A DNA stretch of 64,000 nt. Source: Emydura subglobosa (lineage: Eukaryota; Chordata; Testudines; Chelidae). Under the pieces are notes generated by a model. It saw nothing but the letters and a program-made list of their open reading frames with translations. It was not told where the DNA came from and ran no database searches. Of the stretch, positions 1 to 11,311 are shown one piece after another. The DNA is taken from positions 35,385,563 to 35,449,562 of the forward strand of contig ML679962.1 in NCBI GenBank assembly GCA_007922225.1, in the 5' to 3' direction. The position numbers and the translations under genes were made by a program. Within the stretch, counting starts at the first letter, position 1; every line of letters begins with the position of its first letter.

Positions 1-262
1 TATTGATATAATAGGCATCACAGAAACTTGGTGTATTGATGACAATTGAGGTAATGACATGGTAATACCAGGGTACAAAATATACAAGAATGACAAAGTA
101 GGTCATGCTGGTGGGTGAGAAAGAAAGCATGGAGTCAAATACAGTAAAAATCTTAAATGAATCAAACTGTACCATAGAATTTCTATGGATAGAAATTCCA
201 TGCATGAATAATACAAAGATAGCAATAGGATCCAGTATGGCCATTTGTATGTTCTTATGTTC
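1..262 (+). mobile_element. CR1 LINE fragment, endonuclease segment joined to the 3' tail
   Basis: Reading from base 2, the frame gives IDIIGITETW, a typical LINE apurinic endonuclease motif, then MVIPGYKIYKN after a stop. From about 105 a shifted frame continues with SMESNTVKI and FLWIEIP. At about 232 the sequence switches to CCAGTATGGCC and TATGTTCTTATGTTCT, the same 3' tail that ends the CR1 copy near 22195. Stops and a frameshift show it is dead. The element extends beyond the left edge. Confidence 0.8.
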
Positions 263-778
263 TTTCACCTCTCTGTGTTCAGCAGAATCATTCCAGCTTT
301 CTTTTACATTTGCAAAGTGACACAGCTATGCTGTTTTGGCAAAATTCCCTGTACATGGTCTTTTGTATCTCTCTTATTGCCATCGTAACCCATTGTATTG
401 TAATCCTTCATAAAGATCTGATTCTTTCACTAGGATTATCTTTTCTCCACATTAATTTAGCCACATAATTGGCTGACGGTCATACTATCACTTTAATCAT
501 CGGCTACTGCTATTTGAGCATTGGGCCCAGCATGCTGGTGCAACCAATGTTCGTAAAAGTCTTTTTTACTCTTTTATTTTGTTCTGCATTATTACAAAAT
601 GTATCTGTTGTAGAAAATTTCACTGTAGCAGGTATATAGCAGATTCTTGGCCCTGCTCTGCTCCCTTTAGTCCTTATCTGTGGATAACCATCAATCTATA
701 TATGGACCCCCCTGCCATAGTACCTGAGCACCTCCCAATCTTTCTCCTCCCCCCCAGTGAGATAGGGAAGGAATATCA
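263..778. other. Intergenic, nothing recognised
   Basis: No exon-like frame, repeat family or RNA gene was recognised. The short open frames contain no domain and no plausible splice partners. Confidence 0.5.
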
Positions 779-915
779 TCCCCATTTTATAGATGGGGAA
801 CTGTGGCACAGAGAGACTAAGTGATTTGCCTTAGTTACAGGAAATCTGTGGCAGAGCAGGCAATTGAACCTGCAGCTCCTCAGACTAGTGTCCTAACCAC
901 TGGACCATCCATCCT
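779..915 (-). mobile_element. MIR/CORE-like SINE, antisense
   Basis: On the minus strand the head reads TGGTCCAGTGGTTAGGACAC (box A-like) and GGTTCAATTGC (box B-like). It is followed by CTCTGCCAC, and the complement of CACAGAGAGACTAAGTGA and CCCATTTTATAGATGGGG gives the usual MIR core. The layout is that of tRNA-derived amniote MIR elements. Confidence 0.75.
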
Positions 916-1765
916 CTCTCACAGTGTGAGTCCCAAGCCAATGTTGAGCCAGTGGATCTGGTCCCTATGCCTCCCTTCTCACAATGCCTCATGCAAATGT
1001 GTCAAGAGGGCAGGGGGAGTGGCCAGAGCCCAATGCTTTCCAGAAATCCTCAGCTCGCATATGGTCCTCAGGGACCATACTCAGCTACTTCAGATTAGAG
1101 GGACCCCTCAGGCTGCTCTAAACTGTGGAAAGGGCTAGGTCCAGAGAGAGAATCAGGGAGTCCTCTCTGCTGTACCCAGAGAACCTGACCCTGGGTGATT
1201 AACTTAAACAAGAATGCTGCAAATTGAAATCACTTTCTGAGATTAGCTCGTAAAAGAAGGGAGCTAAACACAGCATTGATGGCTTTTACCTGGGAGGACA
1301 AATATGCACGGAATATATCAGTCCGATTCTTGGAATTGCTGCTAAGACTAAGCACATGCAAGAGGATGCAGTCCTATAAACATTAAAAGAGTCAGTGACT
1401 GTTATGAAAAACACTAATCACCTAGCAACAGTTTCTCCCATGATGAAGCTCTCGCTTAAAACAGTAATGCTCGTAATGCAAGGTTCAGATACATACTGCA
1501 CTGTATGTTGCAGTGCTCAGCACACCTTGCCTTTCCATCACCTTTATGCCCCTTCAGATACCTTGATCTGCCAGGTACCACTGCAGCCCCTGATGCAACT
1601 TTGAGCAACCTTTAGAGCTGCTTTAAGTTGCATCTAGTTGTGAAGACTAATAGGAGCTGATATACCCATGGGCATTGCTGGAATGCAGCATGCTGTGGCC
1701 TTGCCTTCACCCACTTCATTCTCAGCATTGACACAGTTAAGGATTTGTCCCCAGAGGTGAATGGC

Positions 1766-1947
1766 TAGGGGTTCTCAAATTGGGGGTCATGACCACTCAG
1801 GGGATTGTGAGGTTATTATGGAGGGGGGGGTTGCAAGTTGTCTGCCCCCCGTGCATGCCAGTAAGGGTGGCATGACATGGGAGAAGTTGTCACAGCCTGA
1901 AATATATTCAGAGGGAGTCCCAGCAAAAAAAGTTCGAGATTCCCCTA
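1766..1947. mobile_element. Short hAT-like terminal-inverted-repeat element
   Basis: The left end TAGGGGTTCTCAAATTGG and the right end TTCGAGATTCCCCTA are imperfect inverted repeats. The interior begins GGGGTCATGACC with a G-rich tract, which resembles the common non-autonomous hAT elements with TTCTCAAA ends. No clear 8-base target duplication was found, so boundaries are approximate. Confidence 0.5.
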
Positions 1948-3552
1948 TTTCATTGATTCACTGCACCATCTAGCTCTCTTTGACACTTCATATCTGAAAA
2001 ATCATCTGCTTCTCAGAAGCCATTGGGCTTTTTCCTGTTTACCCTCTCTCTGGCTATGTTTTAACATTTCAATGAAGGGCTCTTTCCAGCTACATTGTCT
2101 GACTGCTTTACCTTAGCGACACATCTGCTACATTCAAAATGTAAAAAACATCCTCATTTTCAACCTGATGGTGACTACTACATACTCTGAAGCAGACACC
2201 ACCTGGGGAACAACAATAGTGCAAGCAGTCACTCCATCAATCCTTCAGTGAACTATGACCTTGATAGGAAGAGCCATCTCTGGGAGTGTAAGGGAAGTGG
2301 ACTTATTCAGCCCTTGCTCTATTTGCTGAGACTGCCATCAAAGAAGCCAGTTAGAGCTGGCTGTGATGGTGGTTCTGTAATGTAGGTATTGGCCAAAAAG
2401 GAGCAGAACTCAGACCAGAAAATTCCTTTGGTGATAAACTCTGCCAGTCACAGCTGAACTGGGTCAAAGACAAGCCACTGGCCAGGGCACCTGAAACTGG
2501 GTGGCAAGATTCTCCTATTGCCCCATTCTACTAGTAGGTGTTGGAATCCAACTGGCAGCTGCAGGTTAGTTACTGCTGATTCACTGGGGCAGATGCTGCT
2601 CATTGGGGATAAAACAGCCCTCTAACAGAGAGAACAAGTGTCTGGGAGAGGAGTGGAACCCTGCGAGTAGCCAAGTCTATGTAGGTATATGTAGTTTTAT
2701 TTTGGAATTGCCTTTCTTAAATCCGTAAACCCATAGCTGAGTGACTTTTTGGCTCTCCAGTTGCGTAATTTTTCCTGAAGTCTCCAGTCCACAGACCTAT
2801 ATTGTATTACCAGCCCCAGAACCCTGGTTTTACCAATATTTCTTTTCACTTTTCTGTATTTTGCATTAAACCACCTTCAGAATGATTACAGCTAAAAAAC
2901 CTTACTAAACCCTATATCACCCTATATCTCTCTAACATGCAGTTATTTGAAAACAAGCAGGCATCATATCATGAGAATCTTCTGCAGGATTGCTTTCTGA
3001 CTGGTACTTGGATATAAAAAAGGGGGGGAAGCTGACTTAAAAAAGGAATATTAACAAATATTTGTTGTTCAAAAAGCTATTAAACACTCCTTGCTTGATA
3101 TGAGCAGCCTATTGACTGAGGCCTAAGGCAGAATATCCATTCAGTTCAGGCAAGTTGAAATTGATCTCATCACATTATTGCTTGTTTTTGTCAACAGAAG
3201 ACAAAGCAGCAGGGAGATAAAGTTACAGACAATAAGATTCCCATGATTAGAGTTATTTTAATCATTAAAAGCCTAAGAGGCACTGCCTCTTGATGAGAAA
3301 GTGGGGTGTTTGAAAAGTGACTTGCAAATAAGATGAATAAATAAATGTCATTTATTTCAGAGATCTGTGCTGAATGGCCCACTCACTAACCTGAGAGGGA
3401 CATTTAGCACACCCACTAATGATAATCCGAGGCCCCCATCCTGAAAGTCACTGGAGTTACTCATATTGCAAAAATTTAGGCACACCCTTAAATCTTTACT
3501 GGATATGAAGCATTCAGCACTCAGCCAACCCCACACTCACTGCGCACCAACT
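1948..3552. other. Intergenic, nothing recognised
   Basis: AT-rich sequence without a coding exon or repeat that I could name. The minus-strand frame at 3191-3382 has no homology that I recognise and no splice context. Confidence 0.5.
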
Positions 3553-3555
3553 TAA

Positions 3556-3860
3556 GGGTACTTCTCCACTGCAGCTGGAAGGTGTAATTTCCAGCTCGAG
3601 TAAACATACCTATGCCAACTCTGATCAAGCTAGCTTGCTAAAAACAGAAGTGTAGCCACAGTGGTACAATCATGAAGATGGGGTAGCCAAGCCGAGTATG
3701 ATCCCATCTGAGACCCAAGGAATGTACTTGAGTGGACAGCCCCTCCCACTACTCATGGAGCTGTGACTAACACTTCTATTTTTAGCACACTAACTCAATC
3801 AGAGCTAGTGCAAATATGCCTGCTTATACTAGAAAGTACAGCTCCAGTGTAGACATCCCC
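3556..3860. mobile_element. TAA-flanked terminal-inverted-repeat element (Harbinger-like MITE)
   Basis: The left end GGGTACTTCTCCACTGCAG and right end CAGTGTAGACATCCCC are inverted repeats of the GGG...TCTACACTG type. Direct TAA triplets flank the element (3553-3555 and 3861-3863), as for PIF/Harbinger insertions. There is no coding capacity. The interior also shows symmetry (GCTAGCTTGCTAAAAACAGAAGTG against CACTTCTATTTTTAGCACAC, read as complements). Confidence 0.65.
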
Positions 3861-3929
3861 TAAGAAGGGCATTCTGCAGATAAGCAACTGAACACTTCTT
3901 TCTATATGAGTCCTTTGGTGACTAAGGAG

Positions 3930-4260
3930 CCCAATCCTTGAGCCGCAGACTCATTGACAGACATTGCAAGTGATGCTGGGAGGCAGGGTTGGGCTACAAC
4001 TGCTGCATGACAGTTGTCTATCCTTTTTTTTCTGGTGTTTTTCTGTGACCAGGGTTAGGCGATTTTTCTCAAAAGTGGTTGCTTCTTCTCTGACAAGCCT
4101 TTGCCAGTTATCCCTGTCTTGGGCTACTGTCTCCCAGCGTGTGATGTCGATGCCACATCTCTTAATGTTTGTCTTGAGGATGTCTTTTGGCCTCCCCATT
4201 TCCCTTCTCCTTTGAGTTGCGCATACAGCAATTGTTTTGGTAGGCATGTATCAGTATAGC
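3930..4260 (-). mobile_element. LINE fragment, C-terminal end of a reverse-transcriptase ORF
   Basis: The minus-strand frame reads GRPKDILKTNIKRCGIDITR, then WETVAQDRDNWQRLVREEA, and ends in CNVCQ just before a stop. This is the post-RT C-terminus of non-LTR elements that carry GRPxxRxKDxLK, DRxxWR and a terminal CxxC...HxxxxH finger. The second half of the finger is lost. It is the same family as the copy at 12555-13370. Confidence 0.7.
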
Positions 4261-4570
4261 TCCATTGAACTACTCTGATTTATATCAACTAACCCAGTTC
4301 CCAAAGAGTATGCCGGCTACCATCTTCCACTCTGCAGTGTCACAGTAGGAGCATGTCTCCAAGGCAATCAGGAGGTGGACTGCAGGTCATGTAAATATAT
4401 CTGAGCTAGCTTTAAACAGCTAGAGCAAAGCTAGCTCGGATAACAATAGCAATGGAATCACAGCAGCATGAGCTGTGCCACTGCCACGCCACTGCCACAG
4501 CTACGCTGCTGCTGGAGTAAGAGCAGGATCTCCTGGCCCTTACTGAGGGGTTTGAAATGGAGGTTACCTA

Positions 4571-4930
4571 TTGTAACTGGAGGTTCTTTGAGAAGTGTGG
4601 TCCCTATCAGGATTCCAAATGTGGGAATGTGTGCGCGCCATGCATTGGAGCGGAAACTGTTCGTAGCAGTGTTCATCAACCTGTATGCATGTGGTGCCTT
4701 GGCCATGTGGTGCATCTGAGGTCTTATGAGGCTGTGTGGGTCGACGCCGCTGCAGGTCCCTCTTACTGACAGGCACAGAGCCCGTAGCAGAGGGGAAGGA
4801 GAGCGGAACTGGAACCCAGATAGGGACCACACCTCTCAAAACACCTCCAGTTACAGTAAGCAACCTCCATTTCTTCTTCGAGTGCTGGTCCCTATGTTGA
4901 TTCCAAATGCGGGTAGCACAGTGAGCAGTA
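4571..4930. repeat. Inverted repeat with a third direct copy, next to the DIRS-like relic
   Basis: Bases 4571-4616 and 4811-4856 are inverted copies, about 40 of 46 matching, sharing TAGGGACCACAC and ACCTCCAGTTACA on the same strand reading. A third, direct and more diverged copy of the first arm lies at about 4876-4918 (TGGTCCCTATGTTGATTCC, AAATGCGGG). Inverted and split repeats near the recombinase end are a feature of DIRS-type elements, which is my interpretation. Confidence 0.7.
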
Positions 4931-4984
4931 CTCAGTGTGGAGTGGGAGCGAGTGCTCATCAGAAGTGAGAGTCTGTAGGATTGC

Positions 4985-5720
4985 GTGGTTAACGGCCACA
5001 TCTGCTGCTGACAGGGTATGGAGTAGTGAGCAATGAAAGTGTGGACAGAGGACCCTGTGAATGCTTTACAAATGTCCTGCCATGGAATGTTTGCAAGAAG
5101 GGCGGATGTGGCTTGTGCCCATGTGGAGTGTGTAGTGATGTCAGGTGGCAGAGAGACTCGGGAAAGGAAGTAACATTCCTCGATGCAGTGAGAGATCCAC
5201 TTGAAGAGATGCTGAGAGGAAAGGGTGTGGCTGTAACGTTCTGCAATGGCGACAGAAAGCTTGGGAGAGATTCGGAAATCATGCATGGCAGAAAGCCAAC
5301 ACACGATGGATGTTGAAGGAGTGCAGAGTCTGCTCTCTCCGTCAGGCATGCGGTTTTGGATAGAAGGTTGGGAGGTGAATGCATCATTGGTTAAGATGGA
5401 AGTGAGAAACCACCTTAGGTAGGAACTTGGGATGGAATCATAAGGACAACCTTGTCTTTATGAAAGACTGTAAAGAGTGAGTCTGCCATCATAGCCGCCA
5501 GCTCACTAACTTATCAAGCAGATGTGATTGCTACCAAGAAGATTACCTTCATCGAGAGAGGAGTGAGAGAGCAATTAGCCAGTGGTTCGAAGGGTGGCTT
5601 GGTGAATGTCGAGAGGACAAGGTTCAGATTCATGGGGGGATGGGTTTTCGGTCCGAGAGGTGGCCATGATGCTAGGCACCAGTCCAGTTAGGGCTTTCAG
5701 AAAAAAGTGGTGACTCTTCT
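4985..5720 (-). pseudogene. DIRS-like tyrosine recombinase relic
   Basis: The minus strand carries, in order, NLVLSTFTKPPFEPLANC (about 5595-5650), VAITSA followed by two stops then VSELAAMMADSLFTVFHKDK (about 5440-5535). A second frame from 5349 has SRLCTPSTSI, HSTWAQATSALLANIPWQDI (from 5130) and SSVHTFIAHYS, with the Tyr at 5023-5025. This order (Arg box, H-x-x-R box, H-x-x-x-x-x-Y ending) is that of tyrosine recombinases of DIRS-type retrotransposons. It is inactive: the first Arg box is replaced by stops, the H-x-x-R Arg is Trp (TGG), and at least one frameshift is present. No RT or RNase H part was seen. Confidence 0.72.
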
Positions 5721-5740
5721 TACTGTACAAGTGACTGAAT

Positions 5741-7752
5741 GAAATGCATTATGAAGCAGACTTTAGTACAGCACTCTGGTGCCTGACACTTGTCTTTGAG
5801 ACCAGAATATGCAGAACAAGGATTAACAGGATCTCCTGCTTGGGTGATTGCAGTATATTTTACAGCATTGTGTATATAAGCTACCAAAACAGCTATTTGT
5901 TTATTCCTTTTAATATAACTGCACCAAATATTAGTAATGGCTTTTGCTTACAATGTATTTATGCATTTGAAGAAAAATATTACTTAGTGGGGTTTCATTT
6001 TTATTTTATTCTGAAGGGGTGCTAATTCTTGCATTGTTAGGGCTGGAGCTATCCATTATAACCATACACAAAATGTGCCAAGATAATAGTTACTCTGTCT
6101 GAAATACAGCAGCTTATAATGGGAAAATAGACCATAGAGTGGAGATATGTTTATGGATTATACACTAACCTTACTATCCACTGGGTGTCACTGTTGTCCC
6201 ACACAATTATAGCTGAAAGAACTTTTATTAAGTGCACAGCAGGTGGCTTTTGCCAGGGAAGTGCTGAAATGGAAGAAAGAATAAAAGCCAAAGAAATAAA
6301 CTGTTTAAAAAAAATGAAAGCAAGTCAAGAGGTTGTTAGGAAGTTAATTTTCAAAGAATGAGGGGTGAATTATGCTCTTGGGGCCATTTCAGAGTGACTT
6401 CATCTGAGTTCCTCCAGGTTTACACCAGCATGAGTTCAGAATCTAGCCACCCTACTCTCACCACCCTATGAAACATAACCTTTGTCAAGCTGACATGTAC
6501 TAGAGACAGCTCACACAAAACAGATCTGTCAGCTAGGTGTTACTGCTTACACCAAAGACAAAAAAAGGCCACTCAAGCGTGACCGGCTCTCCATTATATG
6601 ATTCATCAACAAAATGAGACTTGCTGCCACCATGCCATTATCTTTGTCACATCAATTCAATCCATCTCATCACCTGGATAGGATTTATTTCATTTTTAAA
6701 TTGTCCATATCCCAGGCGCTACATACAAGAACAGTAAAAATCAAACACAAGACATAAGATAAACCCAGCTACAATAACTCTCTTGTCATCCCAACCAATC
6801 GTGATCAGCAATTTCTACCACCACAGCCCATAACCCACTAGCACCTCCTCAAGACTAGCAGCAGATGTTGCTAAAATTGACCTATAATGTTAATTTTTTA
6901 AGCCATTTTCAGGCTCATTGATGCCAATAGGCCAGCTTCCTCCCTGATGTAATCCCACAGAAGTTACAAGACAACAGAGTTACACAAAGGATTTGGCCCA
7001 ATGTCTTTAATCGTAGTTTCTTCTCTTTAAAGCCCCACCCACTCACACATGTATGTAAAAACATAGGTGTATGTTTTAGTGCTTAGGAAAGTGATGGAGC
7101 AATAGCCCTCACACAGAAAGAGTGCAGACACAGTATGATAGTGTTCTAGCAGGAGTAGCAGAGACAGGACTCTATAGTAATACCATATAAAGGGATCTTA
7201 GTTTAGGCTGCTGAGACCTGGTCCTTCTCTTCAGCACCATAATTCCAAAGCCTGTATGTGATGGGATGTACTGGGCATTTGCTGCCCTGTGTCACAGGCA
7301 CCACTGCCTTGGCACACCCCACCCTATGAAGCCTGGCTGTGAGTTCAGACCTCCAGGGACTGGCTAGGGAGGCCTCCCATGATCTGATGTAGATAGAACC
7401 GATGAGATTTGTTCCTCAGGCATCGAGAAGGGTCAAGAGCAGACAGGTCAATCAGAGCTCAACAGGCCAGATAAAAACGGCGGTCTGCTTTTACTAGGGA
7501 CAGTTCTAGATGAAGCCACAAGGGACCTAACCTAGTCATGGGCTTAACCTCAGATCTCTTTGATGACTGATGTTTAATGCCCAGGTAGCTATTTTGCTGT
7601 TAACCCTGGAAGGGGACTGGACTGAAAGCTGACTTGCATGGAGTACTAGGCCACAGAAGTGGCAGACCATTGCAGAACCAGGACACTAGGAGGTGCTAGA
7701 CAGGAAGATTCCCTACAATGTCACATCCTGACCCAAAGCGACGCTCTATAAC
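5741..7752. other. Intergenic, mostly unrecognised
   Basis: No coding exon was recognised. A short stretch at about 6362-6455 may be a decayed inverted-repeat element. The 7250-7700 stretch is less AT-rich and may be an old repeat, but I cannot name it. Confidence 0.45.
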
Positions 7753-8045
7753 TATAACTATGTCTACACTAAAGTTTACGGAGGCACAGCTTACCAATAC
7801 AATTGTGCCGCTGTAAGATCTCGTGTAGCCGTTCTGTGCCAATGGGAGAGAGCTCTCCTGTTGACATAATTAAACCACCCCAATGAGCGGCGGTAGCTAT
7901 GTCGGCAGCAAGAGAAGCTCTCTCATCAACATAGCACTATCCACATTGGCATGTCTGTCGGTCTAATTTATGTTGCTTGGGTGGGGGTCACACCCCTGAG
8001 CAACATAAGTTATACAGACAAAAGTGGTAATGTAGACATAACCTA
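7753..8045. mobile_element. Terminal-inverted-repeat element with TGTCTACA ends
   Basis: The left end TATAACTATGTCTACACT and right end TGTAGACATAACCTA are inverted repeats. The flanks TCTATAAC (7745-7752) and CCTATAAC (8046-8053) match at seven of eight bases and may be a target duplication. No coding potential. The interior has further symmetry around AGCAACATAA and TTATGTTGCT. Confidence 0.65.
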
Positions 8046-11000
8046 CCTATAACACTGTGGTTCTAGCATTGTCACATAGGATCCTCTTAATCCTGTCTGG
8101 ATTTGTGGTCATGGACTGGATTGCTGACTGTACTAGTGCTGTGAAAACTTCCTGCCACTTCTGCCACCCAGACCATGGGTTTCCTCAAGTCGAGTTGCTG
8201 AATGAGGTTGAAGTGTGTTTTAGTTTTGTGATTTGCACTAATAGGGACCACAAAATGTATTTGTCAATAGTAGAATTTGTGCTGTGGCCAAGGTGGTGTT
8301 GGTCAAAAATAACAGATGCTCTCATGTTTTGACAGCAAACTAGATCTGGTATTAATCATTATGCTTCCTGATGTGTTAGATATTTCAAAATATACACTTA
8401 TGAACAGAGCCAGTTAAGGGCCTGGAAAAACAAATCATTAGGACAAGACCACTTTCAATTCTCTGTTCTGCAGTATTTAGCTCAACATCATCTGATTGTG
8501 AATCTGAGAAACAGCGGCACACAATTATTGCAGCAACTCTTTCAGACTAATAGGAAGGATTTCTTCAGTAGCTGTTGTTTCCAGTTGGGAAATCAGGACT
8601 GACTGAACTATGTGAGTTATTCCACTATGTAAGTACAGAGGACTGGATCACAAATAGACATGTGCCATAGCCAAGATTTTTTCCAAAGTCTGAATTCAAT
8701 TAATCTCTTCCGCAGGAGAAGCCTAGTTGCTTTTTCATGGATGCCTTGAAGCTGTAGTAACATTTTAACTAGCCATAGATCAAATCAATTAAGCAGACTT
8801 TTGAGAGAACCTACCAATGGGGCCATATTCAGACCTTGTGTAAGTGGATGCAATTCCTCTGTATCTGCTTACACCTGACCAGAAATTAGCCGTATGTGTG
8901 TAGTCAAAGGGCCACAAAAATGGTGATTATTTGTTTGCTAGATGTACATCAAAAAAGTGTCTAAGTGTAGGTTCCCTTGACCTAGAAGCTGTTTCATTTA
9001 TTACTGTATTTTATTTTTGAATCTAAGCACAACTAGGTGCCATTTCACTTTGTCTCTGATGCTGAGAAAAACAAAATCACATTCATGGGCAACCATTCAG
9101 AGAAACTTTAAGACATTCTTGTTTAATAAGTAGAGTAAGTATTTTTCCAGTTATTGTGGGGGTATGAGTGGGAGGGTGACCCAGCCATCTGGCTGCTTGG
9201 ATCTGATGAAGAGAGAAAGAAAGAAAAAATATTATAGAAATAGAATACCTTGGAAAGCCAGACCAGAATGATAAATGACAAAAGATTCTTACTATCTGAA
9301 AATATTCGGTGGCTTCTGTGAAATGAGTTGCCTAGTTCCCATGCAGAGGTGTCCATTTCTCACATCCAAAATACCCTACCACATGATCCTTATGGGTCCC
9401 CTTCTGGCAGTTTCAGAAGAAAGGCTAGAGACTGAGCCATGGACACTCTAATTACGCTCTCATCACTCCCACAGGTAGTCATCCCGGGTCAGGGTTAAAG
9501 ATGATCTGCAAAGGGAAAAACAATGGTTTCATGACCTATTTCTCACTTTCAGAATATATGAAGAAGGCCAGAGCCATTGTTTTGTAAAAATCAATAACCT
9601 CCCCACCCATCTTCATACACCATAAAGCAGCAAAAATATAAAAGCAGGACATGGACCCATTGACATGTCAGCATAGGAAATGTTTGTACTGCCCCTTCCT
9701 GTACTGTGGATAGATAGAGGGTTTCATTCTTTAGGTCTGGCTCCAATTTTGCATCCATGCCATAATAATAACAGTACTAAAATTACAAATATTTAAATAA
9801 TCTCTTGTTTGCTAACAGTCAGGAAAGGGGTTTGTCTTGTGCCTTCTGACTTTTGCCCAGGTCTGTGACTGATCACATATTTTGTCTGTGGTATTAACAA
9901 TAGACAAATCTCAGAGGGTTCAGTAGTCTGCACACCCTTATCCCAAGCGCATCCTAATATCCTATCTGCTTTGGTCTGAAAATCAGACTATAAATTTCAT
10001 AAACAGGCTCTTTAACTCTTTTCACTCCTGTGTAAACTTCCCTTACTTAGCAACTTGCTGACTCATTTCCTTTCTTAACAGTCTCATAGTTTGTGCTACA
10101 TTACTTCCTCTTCACATTTTCTAAATGTCCTGATATTTTTCCCTTTTTAACAAAGAGAGACAGTTAAAAATAGCATCTGGGCCTCAGTGTTTTTGTTCAT
10201 AAAATCAATACTGCCACACTACAGTCACTCTCAGGCCTTGTTTCTTACAGGCATTCAATTTTTCTGTTATATAAGTGTAGTTTAATTTTGGGTCAAGATA
10301 AAGAAAGTAGATGTACATAGGCAGCTATCTGTAAACGTGCCTGAAATTTTGAATGGTTTCAGAACATTTTTAATGTACTTGGGAAGACCATATGTTTTGA
10401 AATATTTCTGAAATAATTTTGACATTATCAAACTATCTGAAACAATAAAGCAGGGCTTTGAAGCGTGGGTGGTTTCAGCAGATTTTAATCTTTGTACCAA
10501 GAAAACATTGATTTTTCTATGCAATCTTTTAAAGTATATTGGTTTAGCTTTTTAATTAGTTATTATCTAATACTGCTATTATGTACATAATGAATTAAGT
10601 GTTTACTAGTGGAGATGCCTACTTGAGAAAAAGGCATACTAAGAATACCAGTTATTTACATTATCATCAACAACTTTATCTTCATCCCAACACCCCAATT
10701 TGCATCAATGCCTCACTGTGCTGAGCTGCTGTACAAATAATACATAGTCTGTGCCCCAGGGAATTTACAATTAGAGATGAGCAAGCATGCATGACTTCTG
10801 GGCCAATGTGAATCCATGTCCAGGATGAGGGGCAAAATCATGATATGGAGGGCATAGTTCAAATCTGAGACTTTGCTGAAAGCTCAGGGGAAATGCCCTT
10901 TCAAAAGACATATGCCACAATTAACAGCTAATGATATTTAAAGGCCAGCCTTTGTGCAGTCAGAATCCCAACATTATTGTGACAGTAAGGTCATGAGTCT

Positions 11001-11179
11001 AAGAGTCATGAGAGTTTAAATATAAGGGAAATTATTTTTCCAGTGACACACCATGCAACATGACCATCAACTCCTACTATTCTAGATATAAATGGTCCTG
11101 AGCTAAAACTGCATCCTAAAACTTCCAGACTATGGAGGTGTTTGAAATCCAAATCCAAATCTGAATTTTGCAAAATGGC
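8046..11179. other. Intergenic, one old repeat tail, otherwise nothing recognised
   Basis: About 10705-10775 (GCTGTACAAATAATACATAG, GTCTGTGCCCCAGGG) resembles an old MIR or L2-type tail. The stretch at 8820-8885 resembles a short inverted-repeat element. No exon was recognised. Confidence 0.45.
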
Positions 11180-11187
11180 CTTTATCT

Positions 11188-11311
11188 AGGGTGACCAGAT
11201 AGCAAGTGTGAAAAATTGGGACAGTGGGTCGAGGGTAATAGGTGCCTATGTAAGACAAAGCCCCAAATATTGGGACTGTCCATATAAAATTGGGGTATCT
11301 AGTCACCCTAT
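11188..11311. mobile_element. 124-bp MITE with AGGGTGACCAGAT / ATCTAGTCACCCT ends
   Basis: The ends AGGGTGACCAGAT and ATCTAGTCACCCTAT are near-perfect inverted repeats, and both flanks are the same 8-mer CTTTATCT (11180-11187 and 11312-11319). Size, ends and 8-base duplication fit a non-autonomous hAT element. The whole element is close to self-complementary. Confidence 0.85.
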
